Under the pieces are notes generated by a model. The model did no database searches and was not told the DNA's origin. It saw nothing but the letters and a program-made list of their open reading frames with translations. Below, in pieces: positions 37,664-49,974 of a stretch of DNA of 64,000 nucleotides (position 1 is the stretch's first letter; each line of letters starts with the position of its first letter). This DNA is from Liolophura sinensis. Its lineage: Eukaryota; Mollusca; Polyplacophora; Chitonida; Chitonidae. The stretch is taken from the NCBI RefSeq assembly GCF_032854445.1, contig NC_088295.1, positions 44,007,385 through 44,071,384 on the forward strand, given 5' to 3'. Both the position numbers and the translations under genes were made by a program.

Positions 37664-39090
37664 GTGTGTGCCTGTGTCTGTGTCTGTGTCTGTGTGTCTG
37701 TGTTGGAACGGCTTAATTTATATCCACTGAGTGAATCAAGCTATCAATCAAATCACTTGTAATTTTATGACCCAAGAAGTCCAGAAATGACACAGGTATT
37801 CACTAAATAGCTGTGTTTTTTCAGCCCAGTTGTTGAAAGACGAATATACCAGAAGTTTAACAATATCCCAGATCTTAACACTCACATGTTTTCTCTCATA
37901 ATGTGTGGACCGGTGCCAGTTGATCAAATAACACGGGTGTGTTAAAATGTAGGACAGCGCCTTTGTATGTATTATACAAATATATAATGAATCATACAAT
38001 GAAAAAAATTATACATTCACCTGCAAATAACGCGTCTTGTGTCTTTTAATTCATGTATACATATTCAGAACGATATACATGGGAACATACATGCAGTCCG
38101 ATACAGATGAATAGTGAAACGCCTAATGAAATAATTAAATTAATAGAAATGACGTGCATGGAAAAGGACGCATTCCTTTTCTACCCTGTTTACATGTAAC
38201 ATAACGTCTTTACGATTATGTGCATGTATTGTTGGCGTGTCATCCTGTGTGTCAGTTTTTAGTAAAGCTCTGAATAAGGTGCAAGGAGATGGACAATAAG
38301 ACAAGTTAAAGACTGAAGAGCATTCTTTGATGTCCAAATGTGCAGTGTTCTGTTATCTCAAGTTGTGTACGCACGTCATAACCTTGAACAAACAGGATTT
38401 ACCAGTATTTTGTTTACTTCACAGTTTCATTGCTTTTTATATAAATTTGCTGACAGCATTTTCTTGGGCAAGACAGGTAGGCGACGGATGAATACCTATG
38501 AAGAATAACACGTTTCGTTTTAGTAGATGTAAAACCTACATTATATTTGATTATATCAAAGGATGCAAATGCAAGACCGGGCAAACATTTTTTTTCACTG
38601 TATTCATTTTATACACATAGTTACTTTTAAAAGCAACTGTAAACGAACGTTGTTAGCTTGCATGGTTCACGTCTTACGGAAAGACATTGCTTTTGGGAAA
38701 AACTCCCAGTGTGTCGACCTACGTGGAAGCCATATATGGGTTAATATACTCCCATATACCAAACAACTCACGCTAATCAGTAATTAAGAGAAAGACCACA
38801 CGCCATACCTGTTAAAAGAAAATTCTATACGAATCCTTAACACTAGAAGATGATGTAAGGTTTGTACTTCCAGCCGTGTTTGACTATTTTTATAACATTT
38901 TCTCAACGTTGTGTCTGACGTACACTCCATGTTGCATGGCGAGCATTTTTGATATTCACTAGTTTTCAACCTACACAATAAGCTTTCTCATTTCACCATT
39001 TATTGCGCTCTGCATTAGCGTGCTTGTGACGCTTATACCATGTCCTTGTAGAATTATGGTTCATTCATTCATGTCTGGCAATGACTGTTT
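35376..39090. other. Intergenic, no gene recognised
   Basis: Contains the (AT)n tract at 37594 and nothing else I can support. The short frames at 36138-36790 have no conserved motif and overlap on both strands. Confidence 0.4.
37594..37700. repeat. (AT)n microsatellite followed by a TGTGTC-rich tract
   Basis: About 66 bp of TA dinucleotides to 37659, then a TGTG/TGTCTG-rich stretch to about 37700. Preceded by short palindromic gatatatc words. Confidence 0.96.
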
Positions 39091-39096
39091 AGAACA

Positions 39097-39170
39097 ATAT
39101 CTGATATTCGCCACGATATGGCTTCAATACTGCCGAAATGCCATTAGGCCATTATCACTCATTCATTCTG
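39097..39170 (+). mobile_element. Fragment of a dispersed repeat (GCCACGATATGGCT family)
   Basis: The words cgccacgatatggctt, tgccgaaatgcc and cattatcactcattcattc match a second fragment at 49666. This resembles a 3' tail I recall from mollusc SINEs; recall, not a database match. Confidence 0.55.
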
Positions 39171-39412
39171 GTATAGGCCATTCACCATTCAGGATTACTG
39201 TACTTGACATAGAAGTTCACCGCTGACTAAGTTACTAATTTCACTTGATTCTGTGAGTTCTGTTGATCCTGGAAAGGCGACTGGAGTCATAGGATAATAC
39301 CCTATGGGAAAACTGTCAGTTTCAGAAGTAATACTTCATGACTTTTATTTGCCTAAAAAAATGTACCTTTCACATGGGGTTAATATTAGGAGCAAATACA
39401 ATATGTCTTACA

Positions 39413-39680
39413 TGCGCTTGTGTCCATTATACTTGATATACGCCAATGTCCACTTGACATTTTTCATTTGATATGCGCCATGGTCCACGTAGGACTATGC
39501 CTTAAATGCACGAGTGTCTATATAGGATTATGTCTTATATGCACCAGTGTCCACGAAGGACTATGTCTTATATGCACCAGTATCCACGAAGGACTATGTC
39601 TTATATGCACCAGGGTTCATGTAGGATTATGTTTTATATGCACCAGGGTTCATATAGGATTATGCCTTATATGTACCATT
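39413..39680. repeat. 33-bp minisatellite
   Basis: Around seven units of 33 bp following aggactatgtcttatatgca, ccagtgtccacga. Because 33 is a multiple of three, two frames stay open as an 11-residue repeat (such as ICTSVHEGLCL). I treat those frames as by-products: there is no start context, splice evidence or recognisable fold. Confidence 0.92.
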
Positions 39681-39689
39681 CTCATTTGT

Positions 39690-42600
39690 GTTATATACAC
39701 ACCAATTTATTGACTGATTGTTGTTTATACTCAAGAATTTTTCCGTGGTAAACCACCAACTTTGGCAAGATACTGACGAACTTTCCCAGGCAAGGTGGAC
39801 AGGCTTTCAAACCTTATTTGTGGAAGACAAGTGCATGGTGTTCACACGATCGCCAACCACCACTTATTATCATCCAGGCCATTATATGCACACAAAAACA
39901 CTTAATTTACGCAACACAACAAAAACGTGTGAATTTGGCAACAAGTATTGTGTTTAACATCCAAAACATCTTGTGCTCAATTCATTCAACACAAGACCGT
40001 GTATTAATTCATCAGAACATACAGAGTTGTTCAAATATGGCACAAGACTTTTGTTGGGAAGAAGACAAGTCTGTGTTCATACAACACAAGTGTATTTTGT
40101 CTGTACGAACAGCGAGATGGTTGGAATCTATTCCTTCTTACTATTCTCTCGATAGTCGAATCGCTCCTGATCAACACCTAGCAATGCTTTTCAAAATGTG
40201 AAAATCATGGTTCTTCGATCTCCATAATAACATTATTTTACCATTATATCCTTAGTATACCAGTATTCATCCAGTCAAGATGCACATTTGTGTATAATAT
40301 GAAATTAAGTTCCAGACAATGCTAATTACGTGTCATAAAATCGTGGTAATGAACAGACCTTTGAACACTTTAGCTCGCATAGAATTCGGAAAAAAGGGAA
40401 ATGACGGAATATCTTTGGGATAATAAAGCAGTGTCAATACCGACAAAGAATCCCTGGCATTTATAATTACTTCTTACTTCCGAAATCATTTACACTATAT
40501 TATCGAATTTGCTTATTGGAATTCCACGTCCATTCTCAATTCATACATTAGGATATGAAAACATGACAGATTTAAAGAAGCTTAAAATAAGCCAAAAAAC
40601 GAATCCATCCAAATTAAATCTGCTTCGATGCACTGTTAGGGGGCTGGGAAGAGCATTTGTGAAAATTCACGCCTAAAACAATTCGGGATTAAACAGCATT
40701 GGTTATTTGTAGTTCGTCCTTGCTTTTGCCATGTCGATTTATGCCCCAGCGTAGTATACACCTATATAGCGACTTGGACCCGAGTCGCTATCGCGCGAGA
40801 AAACGTACAGGCATTCTTGCCTTTGGTCTTGTTATATGACTAAAGCTCGTCTCAGAAAGGGACAAGACTTTGTTCATTACCATTTGGAATGCGGTAATTA
40901 GCATATAGTTAATAAACATTTTTATTCGATTTAAGATGCGATTATTAAGGACTATATTATAAAGAACGTTAGATTTCAAAAAAGTGTAAGACACGAATTT
41001 ATCTGTTATAAAGTAAATGTTGGGAGATCTTTCCTACATGCAGTATTTCTCCACCAAAATGACTCTAAAAAATAACCGACAAAAAAAAATTAGACACAAT
41101 GTTGTGAACGTTTTTAAAAGAAACTATTTTACAGAATGTTTATAACAGGCAAATACGTGGAAATGATCTCGGGATATTCATATCTATATAGGATTTATAT
41201 TTTTCGTCATAGGTCCATAGCAAAATAATGTTTTATAGCAAGACTGATGTAAATGCGCTCTTTAGTACGTAACATGTACAAGTCATGCATTCGGGAAATG
41301 AACACAAGCATGATGGACTGTTCTTGTAGGGCCATTGTTAAGTCTTGTGAAAATCTGAAACACGAAGCCTGACACGAAAAGACAATCCCCACAAACGGAC
41401 CTGTTTCAACCATAGGCACGTCCTCTTAACTTAGAACACATTTCAGTAAATTCAAAGTGTGAACGTCAACAAGCATGTGAATAGGATGTATACATATAAA
41501 CTAGTTCTACATCAAACAACAATAAGTTTGCATTTGTAGTAGAGTCACACACAGACATTGTAGGTCTACCGGTGGATCTACGTCATGCTTAGTTGACTGG
41601 TGTGAATGTACACCTTCCGTGGTATAGGCCTACTTACTTACAAAGTACAAGTAAAGTCAGCCCACGCGTGTTTCACTTACAGGCGTAAACACCTATTATT
41701 GTGGTACTAAAAACAGCATATTGATGGCAAAATATATATGCATTATTCAAACGTCTAAAGCCTCTTCCACCGATGGTTACGATCTGATGATCACCTGAAT
41801 AAACGCCCTGAATTCTCACGAGTCGACATACATACATGTGTCTGTTAGAGTAACGGGGTTTATACCTATATAGGCATGGTTTAGTCCCACATGTATATAG
41901 AATAACTGAAGTATCACAAATTAAGTTGTAATTTAGCTGTTTTAGCTCAATTTTCCCCCACTTTATTGTCTTTCCAGCTCGGGTATCCATCAATAAAGGA
42001 TACAGGTCGCGATTTTACAAAGGTAATTCAGCTAAAACCCTCTATATCAGTCTGGAATATAATGTAATGTAATGCTTTTGAGTACGAGTCTTTACGAGTG
42101 CCTCCAAGCCTGAACTGTAATAGTGAATTAAAAAAACTTGGCCCGTTAGAACAGCCATGGTTCGCGGCTTCCTTGTATGTGTCTTATGTAGTTGAAATAG
42201 CGGTATTTCGAAGATCATTAGTGATTTTAACTTTACTAACTGACCACGCCTTTATCATTATATCACGTCTTCACCTAATATCGCTAGTATAATAGCTTGA
42301 AAATGAACCCACGTAAACCGTATCTTGCTACGGGCCAAAATAGTCAGTAAGATGTCAGTCTCTGATAAGCAGTCAAATGGAGTGCCCTACCTGAAACCCT
42401 TTATGCCACGCTTCTCTTATGTGCCCGAGGTTTGAGGAATAATTTGTTGATTGAGTTAGCACGGCTTCATAAAGAACAGCGGACGTCTGCGTATACAGTA
42501 TAAAGCTCGGCGTGATAGTATATAGCACTTGTTCTGATACTGTTCTACAGATACAATTGTCTACTGTATTCCTCGAGGCTATAAAAAAAACAATCAACCG

Positions 42601-45600
42601 TATGTACTAAATGCTTTTCACATCTTTTTTATCTTCGACTACGTATGTCTACATTTTATTCGATGTTTTCAGATTATAATATTAATCATAATTCGATTAC
42701 ACATACACATTCCCAAAGAAAAAGCGAAAACAATATGCGGGCAGGACTTCGTTTGACATTTTTCATCCAAATGCTCAACCCTATTTGGGCCTTTAGTCAA
42801 GAACGTTAGTGTTCTGTCAATATTTAACCACTGCTTATAGAGAAAAGTCTGCAATACTATAAACGCGAAAGAGCCAATGTTTCGAACAAAATATATATGA
42901 AACCTTTTAATCAAAAGTTCTCTACGGTACCAGTGGTTCTAACATTAACATTGGCTCTGTTTAAAAACCATAGCTTTATGATACCATGCTTGAACCTTTA
43001 TGTTACATATGTGATATATATTGGGCGTATTGTTATAAGGAAACAATATACATGTATGTACCATTCATGAAGAATGCTAACTTGTTTATTCCTTGTGTTA
43101 AAATCCTTCATTTATTCGTCAGCCTTCACTACAACGGTGATTGGCTCTTAATTACTGAAGGTATCCCTCGGGTTTAATCTAGATTTGTGTACAGTGTGTA
43201 TTTAGACTAAGTCTGATATTTAAGGGCACAAGTTGGCACCGATCGATTGCACAATATTAATTACCAGTGATATCCTGTGCATTGAAAATAAAGCATTCAT
43301 GCAGAAGCTGAAAACTTGCAGATAAAAAATGCCATCGATCGTTCTTCGTCTCCCTCCTCACCCCCTAGTAACGCTCCGTCGCCTAGGCAACGCGTCTAAT
43401 AATTATGGAGTTTGGCAAGCTGATATACCAACGTAACTGGAAGACACATGTATTCTCGTACAATCAACATGCAGATATGATATACTCAGACTTAGAACAC
43501 AAATGGTGGAAATCAGATCAAACTTGGTTTAATTGCTGATGCATGGAAATCTCAATTGCGTGGCATACAAAAAAATCAACATAGGATGCTGTAGACTATA
43601 CACATATACTAATAATAATACATAAAGATAAAATTTGTCAAAAGTTCCACGAAAAAAAAAAACCAATAACAAAACAAACAGAGAAAAACACATCAACGAC
43701 AATGAAAATAGCTCTATATCTATGGAGGGAAAGCACTAATGTCTCTGAGTTTCTATATCTACATTCTGGGTTAAACTGTGACACCAGTGAGACAAAACAT
43801 ATGGCGTATCAATTTGATCAACAAAAGGTTTATAATTATAAAACATGTTAAATAAATAAGTAACCAGAGAGAGCAGAGGCTATATGTATCTATAGTTATC
43901 TATGTTAAATACAGGTGTATGAATTATATACAAGTCAAGCAATTGAATACACCGTCAGAAAAGATGGCTTTATATGTGGTTGTTCTCAATACAAGATCCA
44001 TTCTTTTTTATACATACTGAACAAATCTTTCTATAGAACATAGTAAATTCCATAAATAGTTTGTTCTAACGGATTCGTTTTAGAACAAAGTGGAAAAGGT
44101 GCAACGCGCACTAGGAACCTTCAACTATTTCTTTAGGTGAAGCATACATGCATGTAAATTTACAAGAACCCTTTATTCTGAAGGTGTATAGGCCTATAGC
44201 ACCGCTCCGATGGGCAGATATTCTGCTCGATGCAGACAGAAAACAGTATATACATAGTTGTATAGGTATGTATACCGGTATAAGTGATAGAGTGAGATAA
44301 ATATACAACTCATTTCCGCCCCTGAAATGTCACCCGTGTTACACATCTGTGATAATGGTGTGCATATATGTATACCTACTGAAGCGGTTCTATTCTAGGG
44401 CCCTGCCCCAAACCTGTCTAGCCGCAGGTATTGCGCATGCCTATTAATTCGGGAATGTTATACAGCGTGTCAAGACAATTATAAAGTGGTCAAAAAGGAA
44501 ACAATCTTCTCACCCCGTGTAATGGACGAATTACCAAACGTAATTTACCCAACCCTGAATTTGTCGACTAACCTTAACTTATAATATAAATGTTGCCGTA
44601 TTAGCGTACCTGTAATTGGTGTATTTTCAACAAAACCGGATCTGAGACGAGACTGGGTCTTTTAATATATAAGGTAAACAACGATGTTTTTTTCCTCCCT
44701 CAATAAATACAGGTAAGATTACAGAGGGAGAAATGGGAAATGGTTTACATGCATAGCTTAAAAAACACGCACACCCCATTTGCTCTTCTACTAAACCTTG
44801 ATAGCGGCAGTTCTCATACAGGGCGAACAAAATTCTGCATCCCAGATTCTTTGATCTTTTGTTTAGATGGGAGAGAGACAATTATATATAAAGTGCGATT
44901 AACTTTTACATATTCACTGAAGTAAAATAATAGTTTTTGAGAGCAAATTTGAATTCAGAATAAATTTTCTTTTAATTAAAATGTTATTTAAATAAGCGCA
45001 GGAACAAATATATAATAATTTTTGGTAAGCCAGATTATTGGATGATATTCTCCCAAACGGATACAAGACCAGGACAGCAGAAATGTTCCAAAACAAGTAC
45101 CGATATTATCTTTAAAGATTAACATAGTTAACCATGTACATGTTAAACATCTTAAATTGTAAAATTCGCGAATTTAGGGTCAAACAGCGCTGACAGTTTA
45201 TACCATGCAGATCTCGCCTTTCCATGCATGCCATATGTATGTATTATACTCGAACTGCAACATCTATAACAACTGTGAATACTTTCATTCTAGGTCACCG
45301 CTATGCACCTGGCTCAAAAGATCTATGACGTTGAACTATGAATAATATTAAAAGGATGATTCACCAAGTTACATCCTTACCTTGAAAATGGACGAAATAA
45401 ATTGTATTTATATGTACAAAAATCTGGATAAATGTACACGCAGTACATCATTGACTTCCATCTTATTTGCATATCTGCATATGACAAAGTGATATCGAAT
45501 CGCCAATGATTGGACACAAAAATAAGACTATCGCCGATTATTCTATGATATAATATTTACAATTTAGCATCAGTTGACTGAGAAATATATCCTCCATGTA

Positions 45601-46080
45601 GATCCATGCGTATACACCCCGTTATCATATTAACACGACATTGTTCTGACACTGAACAAAATGCCCTTCGTAGATCGTGTTTTTGCTGAAGTGCATATAC
45701 AGGCAATGAGACCATCTTTACAGCAGAGATTCGACAATCTTACAAGCTGAGATAACTTATCCGTGTAGCTCCCAAATTTTCAGATTTGTCAGTTCAATTT
45801 ATATACACATCGGAATAAAACGCAAAAATGTCTAAGCTTTATACGCTTATATACACTTAGCAAAGATATATCTGACTGGAAACGATGCATATAATTCACT
45901 TCAATATTTTATAAAGCTATGCTCAAGCCCCAGTCATTTGTTCCTTTTTAACTCGCTTTGCATAGCATCATTCTACTGGTATGTTCTAGTCTGAGTGTGT
46001 CACACAACTGTACATTCAGAAATTATACACCCACCTCCTCCAATGAACATATAAAAGGAACGGAATAAAATATACAGTCT
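39690..46080. other. Intergenic, no gene recognised
   Basis: At 39712-39860 there is a repeat-like patch (tatactcaagaatttttccg) resembling SINE tail debris. Beyond that I see AT-rich DNA with no exon pair, no array and no RNA gene I can support. Confidence 0.4.
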
Positions 46081-47001
46081 TTATGGTGATAACATGTATA
46101 GCTTTGGCAAGAAAATAGTGTCCTCGCATTTATATATCACATCATAAAAGCCTGATGAAGTATATAACAAAGTATTTTCAATCACATTCAAGTGCTTCTG
46201 ATCAAGTTCAAACACATCCATACCTGTCCACACAGTTTTCTTTGAGTGTAAGTCAAGTTCGTCCAGTTCCGTTAATTCGAAGGCACCATCAACCTGAAAT
46301 AATCCTTGCCAACACCCTGACACACTATTTGTCCACAGAGAACGCATAACTTGCGTCCACTTATCTCCTCTGCTGCAAATGCTTTCGAAAGCATGTTGTC
46401 ACACATATTGGGCATTCTTTTTCATTACGCACACAAAAAAGAAAAACCTTGACGATTCTCTCGGAATGAGTGCGCCCGTATAGTTTTGTGCATATAAAAG
46501 TCCTTCAAATCCATATTTTTCATAAACGTAGATATTTTCCAATGATCCTGGTACCAACAACATAATTAAACCATAATCCTGCAACAGGCTATAACGTTGT
46601 ATTAAACTATGATGTGTCTGACTAGCCCATCCGTCGAATGGATAGCCCTTAAAGCCATTGAACAAAAACGAAACTTGTCCCCCCAATTCCACAAACTGAA
46701 AACAACATTTCCTGCATTGGAGGGCATTTTTTAAACTCAGTAATCCGTGGAATCCGTTCCTAATACATATATGTATAAACTGATATTAAAATAATGCACC
46801 ACACTGCCTTTTCTTTGGAACCATAGATAACAAGAAAATGCCTTGGACAAGCTGGGATAGGGTAATACATACTGATGATGGAATCGCGAATTTTGCATCT
46901 GGCCTGTAGGTATAATCCTCTTTGAATAAAGAAGAGGGCAAACAGCACCTTGGAAGCCAGATCTGAATTTCAGATCTCTTATGAATTCTGTTAGCGGTCA
47001 T
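46081..47001 (-). CDS. Candidate downstream exons of the RING-like gene
   Basis: Three short minus-strand frames lie just below the RING-like frame. One at about 46990-46800 reads RPDAKFAIPSSVCITLSQ. One starts after a good acceptor (TTGTTTTCAG, exon base 46695) and reads LGGQVSFLFNGFKGYPFDGW, then LENIYVYEKYGF. One follows TTATTTCAG near 46290, reads VDGAFELTELDELDLHSKK and stops at 46081. The second has the glycine, turn and hydrophobic-strand pattern of NHL-type beta-propeller repeats, which would suit a TRIM-NHL protein. I could not find donors that join all parts in phase, so the linkage is a guess; they could be exons of another gene or chance frames. Confidence 0.3.
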
Positions 47002-47011
47002 ACGGTGTGCT

Positions 47012-47062
47012 CACCAAATTTCCGTTTTGCCCTGAATTCCGTTTTCACCAGATTTCCGTTTT
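47012..47062. repeat. 17-bp repeat, three units, across the stop codon of the RING-like frame
   Basis: Three adjacent 17-bp units: caccaaatttccgtttt, gccctgaattccgtttt and caccagatttccgtttt. On the minus strand two of them read as an exon-like end followed by TG|GTGA, a donor-like word, and the stop codon lies inside the array. Confidence 0.9.
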
Positions 47063-48076
47063 CAACGTTGGATCATCATCTAAGTCGATGTTGCTGGATT
47101 CCTTGATATGATACAGCCTTCCGTTGTCGTTAATCTGTCGCGTTACCTGCTTGATCAACGTGTTCTCTTGTTGACCCACCATTTTCTGGATACGTTCAGC
47201 GGTGTAATTGAAATCAAACAGATCAGCGCGATTCTTCACCGATATGGTGTGATCGACTTCGATCATATTTTTCCCTTGCATGCAAACGGTTGGCGCCGAC
47301 TTTTTCACGATCAGCTTTCCGACTTCCGCCAGGCAGAGCTGAGCGTTGGCGTCCTCGGGAGGGATCCCGTTGCCATTGGTGAGTTCTGGAAACTGTTGAC
47401 TCTTCCTCAAGCTCTTGTACGTACACGGAACGCAGATGGACGAAGAATTGACCTTACTGTAGAAGGTAGTGACCACATCTCCCATCCACAACCTGTAGTA
47501 ATGTCCGTTCAGATTGTCCGGCCTCTTGTGGACAACGGATAATTTGTTCAGCTCTTGGAGAACTTTGAGGTTGCCATGGTCTTCCTCGCACACGTCACAC
47601 GGTATAGATGTGTACGTCATTCCAATAGTTGCCGTTTGAACGCTGTCCTCCTTCATTCGCCGTAACGTCGACGGCCGATCAATACCTCGGAATTTCTTCA
47701 CGATCTCATCGAAGTTCGTCACAAGCATCGTGTTGTTGTTGTCTTCCTCGCCACCACTCACGCCATATTCCATAGAAGGGGCGTCGTACTGAGTCGTCGT
47801 TCCACAGATGGGACATGTCACTACGTTGTCCCTGACGTTTTTCCTCAGGCAATGGTGACACAGGACGTGTTTACAGGGGAAAATGTCCGGGGCTTTGGAA
47901 ACTTCGAGAGTTCGTTTGTATTCCGTTTCGTGGTTGGATCTTGGCGTAAGAGGATAATGTCCTAAGTTTCTGGCAATAGGGGATTTGGCCAGATTATCGT
48001 CGGCGTCCGTGTCGTTGGGCAGGCATAACGTAAGATCCCTCGGTCTGTAGTGGTTATAGGCGTAAGGTAACTCCAT
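47045..48076 (-). CDS. RING-like (TRIM-type?) protein with degenerate RING, 343 codons
   Basis: The longest open frame in the window starts at an ATG at 48076 and ends at TGA 47047-47045. Residues about 65-95 match the second half of a RING finger (FPCKHVLCHHCLRKN, then VTCPIC). The first zinc pair expected some 10 residues before is replaced: where TRIM proteins have C-x2-C followed by LE, this has Y and T. A later CDVCEEDHG and SSICVPC could be a damaged B-box. The rest is polar, with no clear coiled coil. If active it would be a ubiquitin-ligase-type protein, but the missing ligands make that doubtful. The base composition is more GC-rich than the surroundings, which supports coding. The frame may end at a splice donor (ATCTG|GTGAAA at the stop) and continue in exons below. 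TRIM assignment is tentative. Confidence 0.68.
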   Translation of the reverse strand: MELPYAYNHYRPRDLTLCLPNDTDADDNLAKSPIARNLGHYPLTPRSNHETEYKRTLEVSKAPDIFPCKHVLCHHCLRKNVRDNVVTCPICGTTTQYDAPSMEYGVSGGEEDNNNTMLVTNFDEIVKKFRGIDRPSTLRRMKEDSVQTATIGMTYTSIPCDVCEEDHGNLKVLQELNKLSVVHKRPDNLNGHYYRLWMGDVVTTFYSKVNSSSICVPCTYKSLRKSQQFPELTNGNGIPPEDANAQLCLAEVGKLIVKKSAPTVCMQGKNMIEVDHTISVKNRADLFDFNYTAERIQKMVGQQENTLIKQVTRQINDNGRLYHIKESSNIDLDDDPTLKTEIW

Positions 48077-48237
48077 GTTGATGGCGGAGCGGCACTAGGG
48101 AGGACCCGACTGAACCTGTGTACAGTGAAATGGGCGATGTGTCACCTACAGATTACAACATCAGCGCCGGGTTCTATTGGCCACATGCCATTCGTCCACG
48201 ACACACCTATAGGCCGGTCTGAATTCACAGCTGTTGT

Positions 48238-48252
48238 TCAGTATATATAGTT
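48238..48252 (-). promoter_or_regulatory. Possible TATA box of the RING-like gene
   Basis: Minus strand ctatatatactgaac lies about 165 bp upstream of the start codon at 48076. A second, plus-strand TATA-like word (ggctatataaaaatcc) is near 48443. No transcription start can be read from sequence, so both are only candidates. Confidence 0.3.
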
Positions 48253-48259
48253 CAGTCCC

Positions 48260-49660
48260 TCACGATCGATAGAAGCCGCGCTAATATTCATGAGAACACA
48301 TAGACGTCTCAGTGTAAGCCATTATCTCGTTCATTTCATACAAAAGTGAGCTCAGCGGTACAGGTGAATTCCTGGTCTGTTTTTCTTTTTTCTTTTTTTT
48401 TTCAGTACACCTATTACATCTGTGTGCCTCTAGCCGGTCGTGGCTATATAAAAATCCCTCGAGCCAGGTCCCAACTGAAGTCGCAAAACGGATGTGAAAA
48501 TAAGTTTACGTTGATACCGGGCTTTGGCTTGAGGTCAAATACAGTATAGGTGTGCACAGCGAATCGGTAATAGCTGAACTGACAGGCAGCGTCAATGTCA
48601 GGACTCTTCGGGTCACACAAGGCCGTATTACCAGCCTACTGTCTCTTTATGTAGGCTGGCTACCTGGTGAAGCTTGAAGCACAGTCGCTATCTCCACTTC
48701 ACACATCACTCCCTCTGTAGAAAGTTATAGCGTACGGCGGGAAGAAGGGTTGACCTAAAAATATACAGACGATAAATACATCATTTATTATTCTCAAAGG
48801 CCGAACGTAATCACATGTTACCCAACGGATGTCGTATATTAAGTCGAATAATACTGCGTTGGTCTGAGGGTTTACGATCGAAATTGTGCATAAAGCATGG
48901 AGCAGGTAACACATGCATGTAAATACAGGACCTCTATATATGTATGGAGGTGTCACCATGATCTTATTACAGCACAACCAATAACCGTGATGTGAATATC
49001 ATAAAATATTCATGCATTGATATATGGTTATATAATACGGACTACTTACTTCACGGGGTATAAAAAGTTATACCGTAGAAATTTTTATTGGTTTAGTGCT
49101 TAGTGTATTTCACCTAAAGTAAAGTCTTCTGCAGGTAGCGCATTTTGCTTCATTCTGATTAGAGGCCCCCACCCCTCCTTTGTTTTTTTGGTTGTATTGT
49201 TGGTGCAATTTGATTCAGTTCTTACCAGTGAAACTTATGCGTTCGGATTTAAAAAAAAATCATTTTAATGCCTTTATACATTTTACAGGCCAAACATTAG
49301 GTGAAATATAGTATACCGTGGTTTGCAACAATACACCTTATAAATCGGCGCATGTATACAGATGACACCTTATATATACATGTTTCCTGATGATATAAAT
49401 CTAAGCACACATAACGTGTGGCTGGGGAGTGTCGATTGACTTAATATGCAGGTCAAAATCAATCTGAGTAACATATGATGGACATATAGACAAACGACAA
49501 ATTTAGACTTCATTACATATCGTCTTCTTAACTGATGTTTCCAAGATGTCCATGAAAAAAGGAACACTTATTGTTTTTTCTTTTTTCATTCTTTCTTTTT
49601 TGTAAGAATATATATACACTTAAAGTAATACTTCGAACATTTATCAGTGTCGCCACTTTG
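48260..49660. other. Intergenic, no gene recognised
   Basis: Upstream flank of the RING-like frame. A pyrimidine-rich run lies at about 48378-48403. Nothing coding is supported. Confidence 0.4.
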
Positions 49661-49665
49661 TTTGA

Positions 49666-49731
49666 TTTACACTCTCGCCACGATATGGCTGAAAGTTTGC
49701 TGATGTGGCGTTAAGCCATCATCATTCATTT
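49666..49731 (+). mobile_element. Fragment of the GCCACGATATGGCT repeat family
   Basis: Reads cgccacgatatggctgaaag, ttgctgatgtggcgttaagc, catcatcattcatt; a partner of the fragment at 39097. It abuts the MITE-like element at 49737. Confidence 0.55.
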
Positions 49732-49736
49732 CTTAC

Positions 49737-49970
49737 ACTCAAAAAAAAATCTGTTAATTTTAACAGAAAGTTTGTCGTCTAACTGATGCTAGAATGTATT
49801 CTGTTATTATAACAAAATATTGTGTCATATTCAACATTTTGTTACTCTAATAGAATCGCTATGTTGGATTAAACACCTACATTAATGCAATAATCTGCAG
49901 TAAAAACAGCATACATTCTAGCACCACTTAAACGACAGACTTTCTGATAATATTAACATTATTTTTTTCA
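49737..49970. mobile_element. MITE-like element with terminal inverted repeats of about 65 bp
   Basis: The left end (tctgttaattttaacagaaa, gtttgtcgtct, gatgctagaatgtattctgt) matches the reverse complement of the right end (gttaatattatcagaaagtc, tgtcgttt, ggtgctagaatgtatgctgt) over roughly 65 bp. The internal part is short and has no coding frame, as expected of a non-autonomous DNA element. Partial copies are at 52043 and 54608. Confidence 0.82.
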
Positions 49971-49974
49971 ACGG

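Noticed and set aside
47108-47542. A 144-codon plus-strand frame
   Set aside because: It lies antisense to the RING-like frame, shows no motif, and is the usual shadow of a GC-richer coding region.
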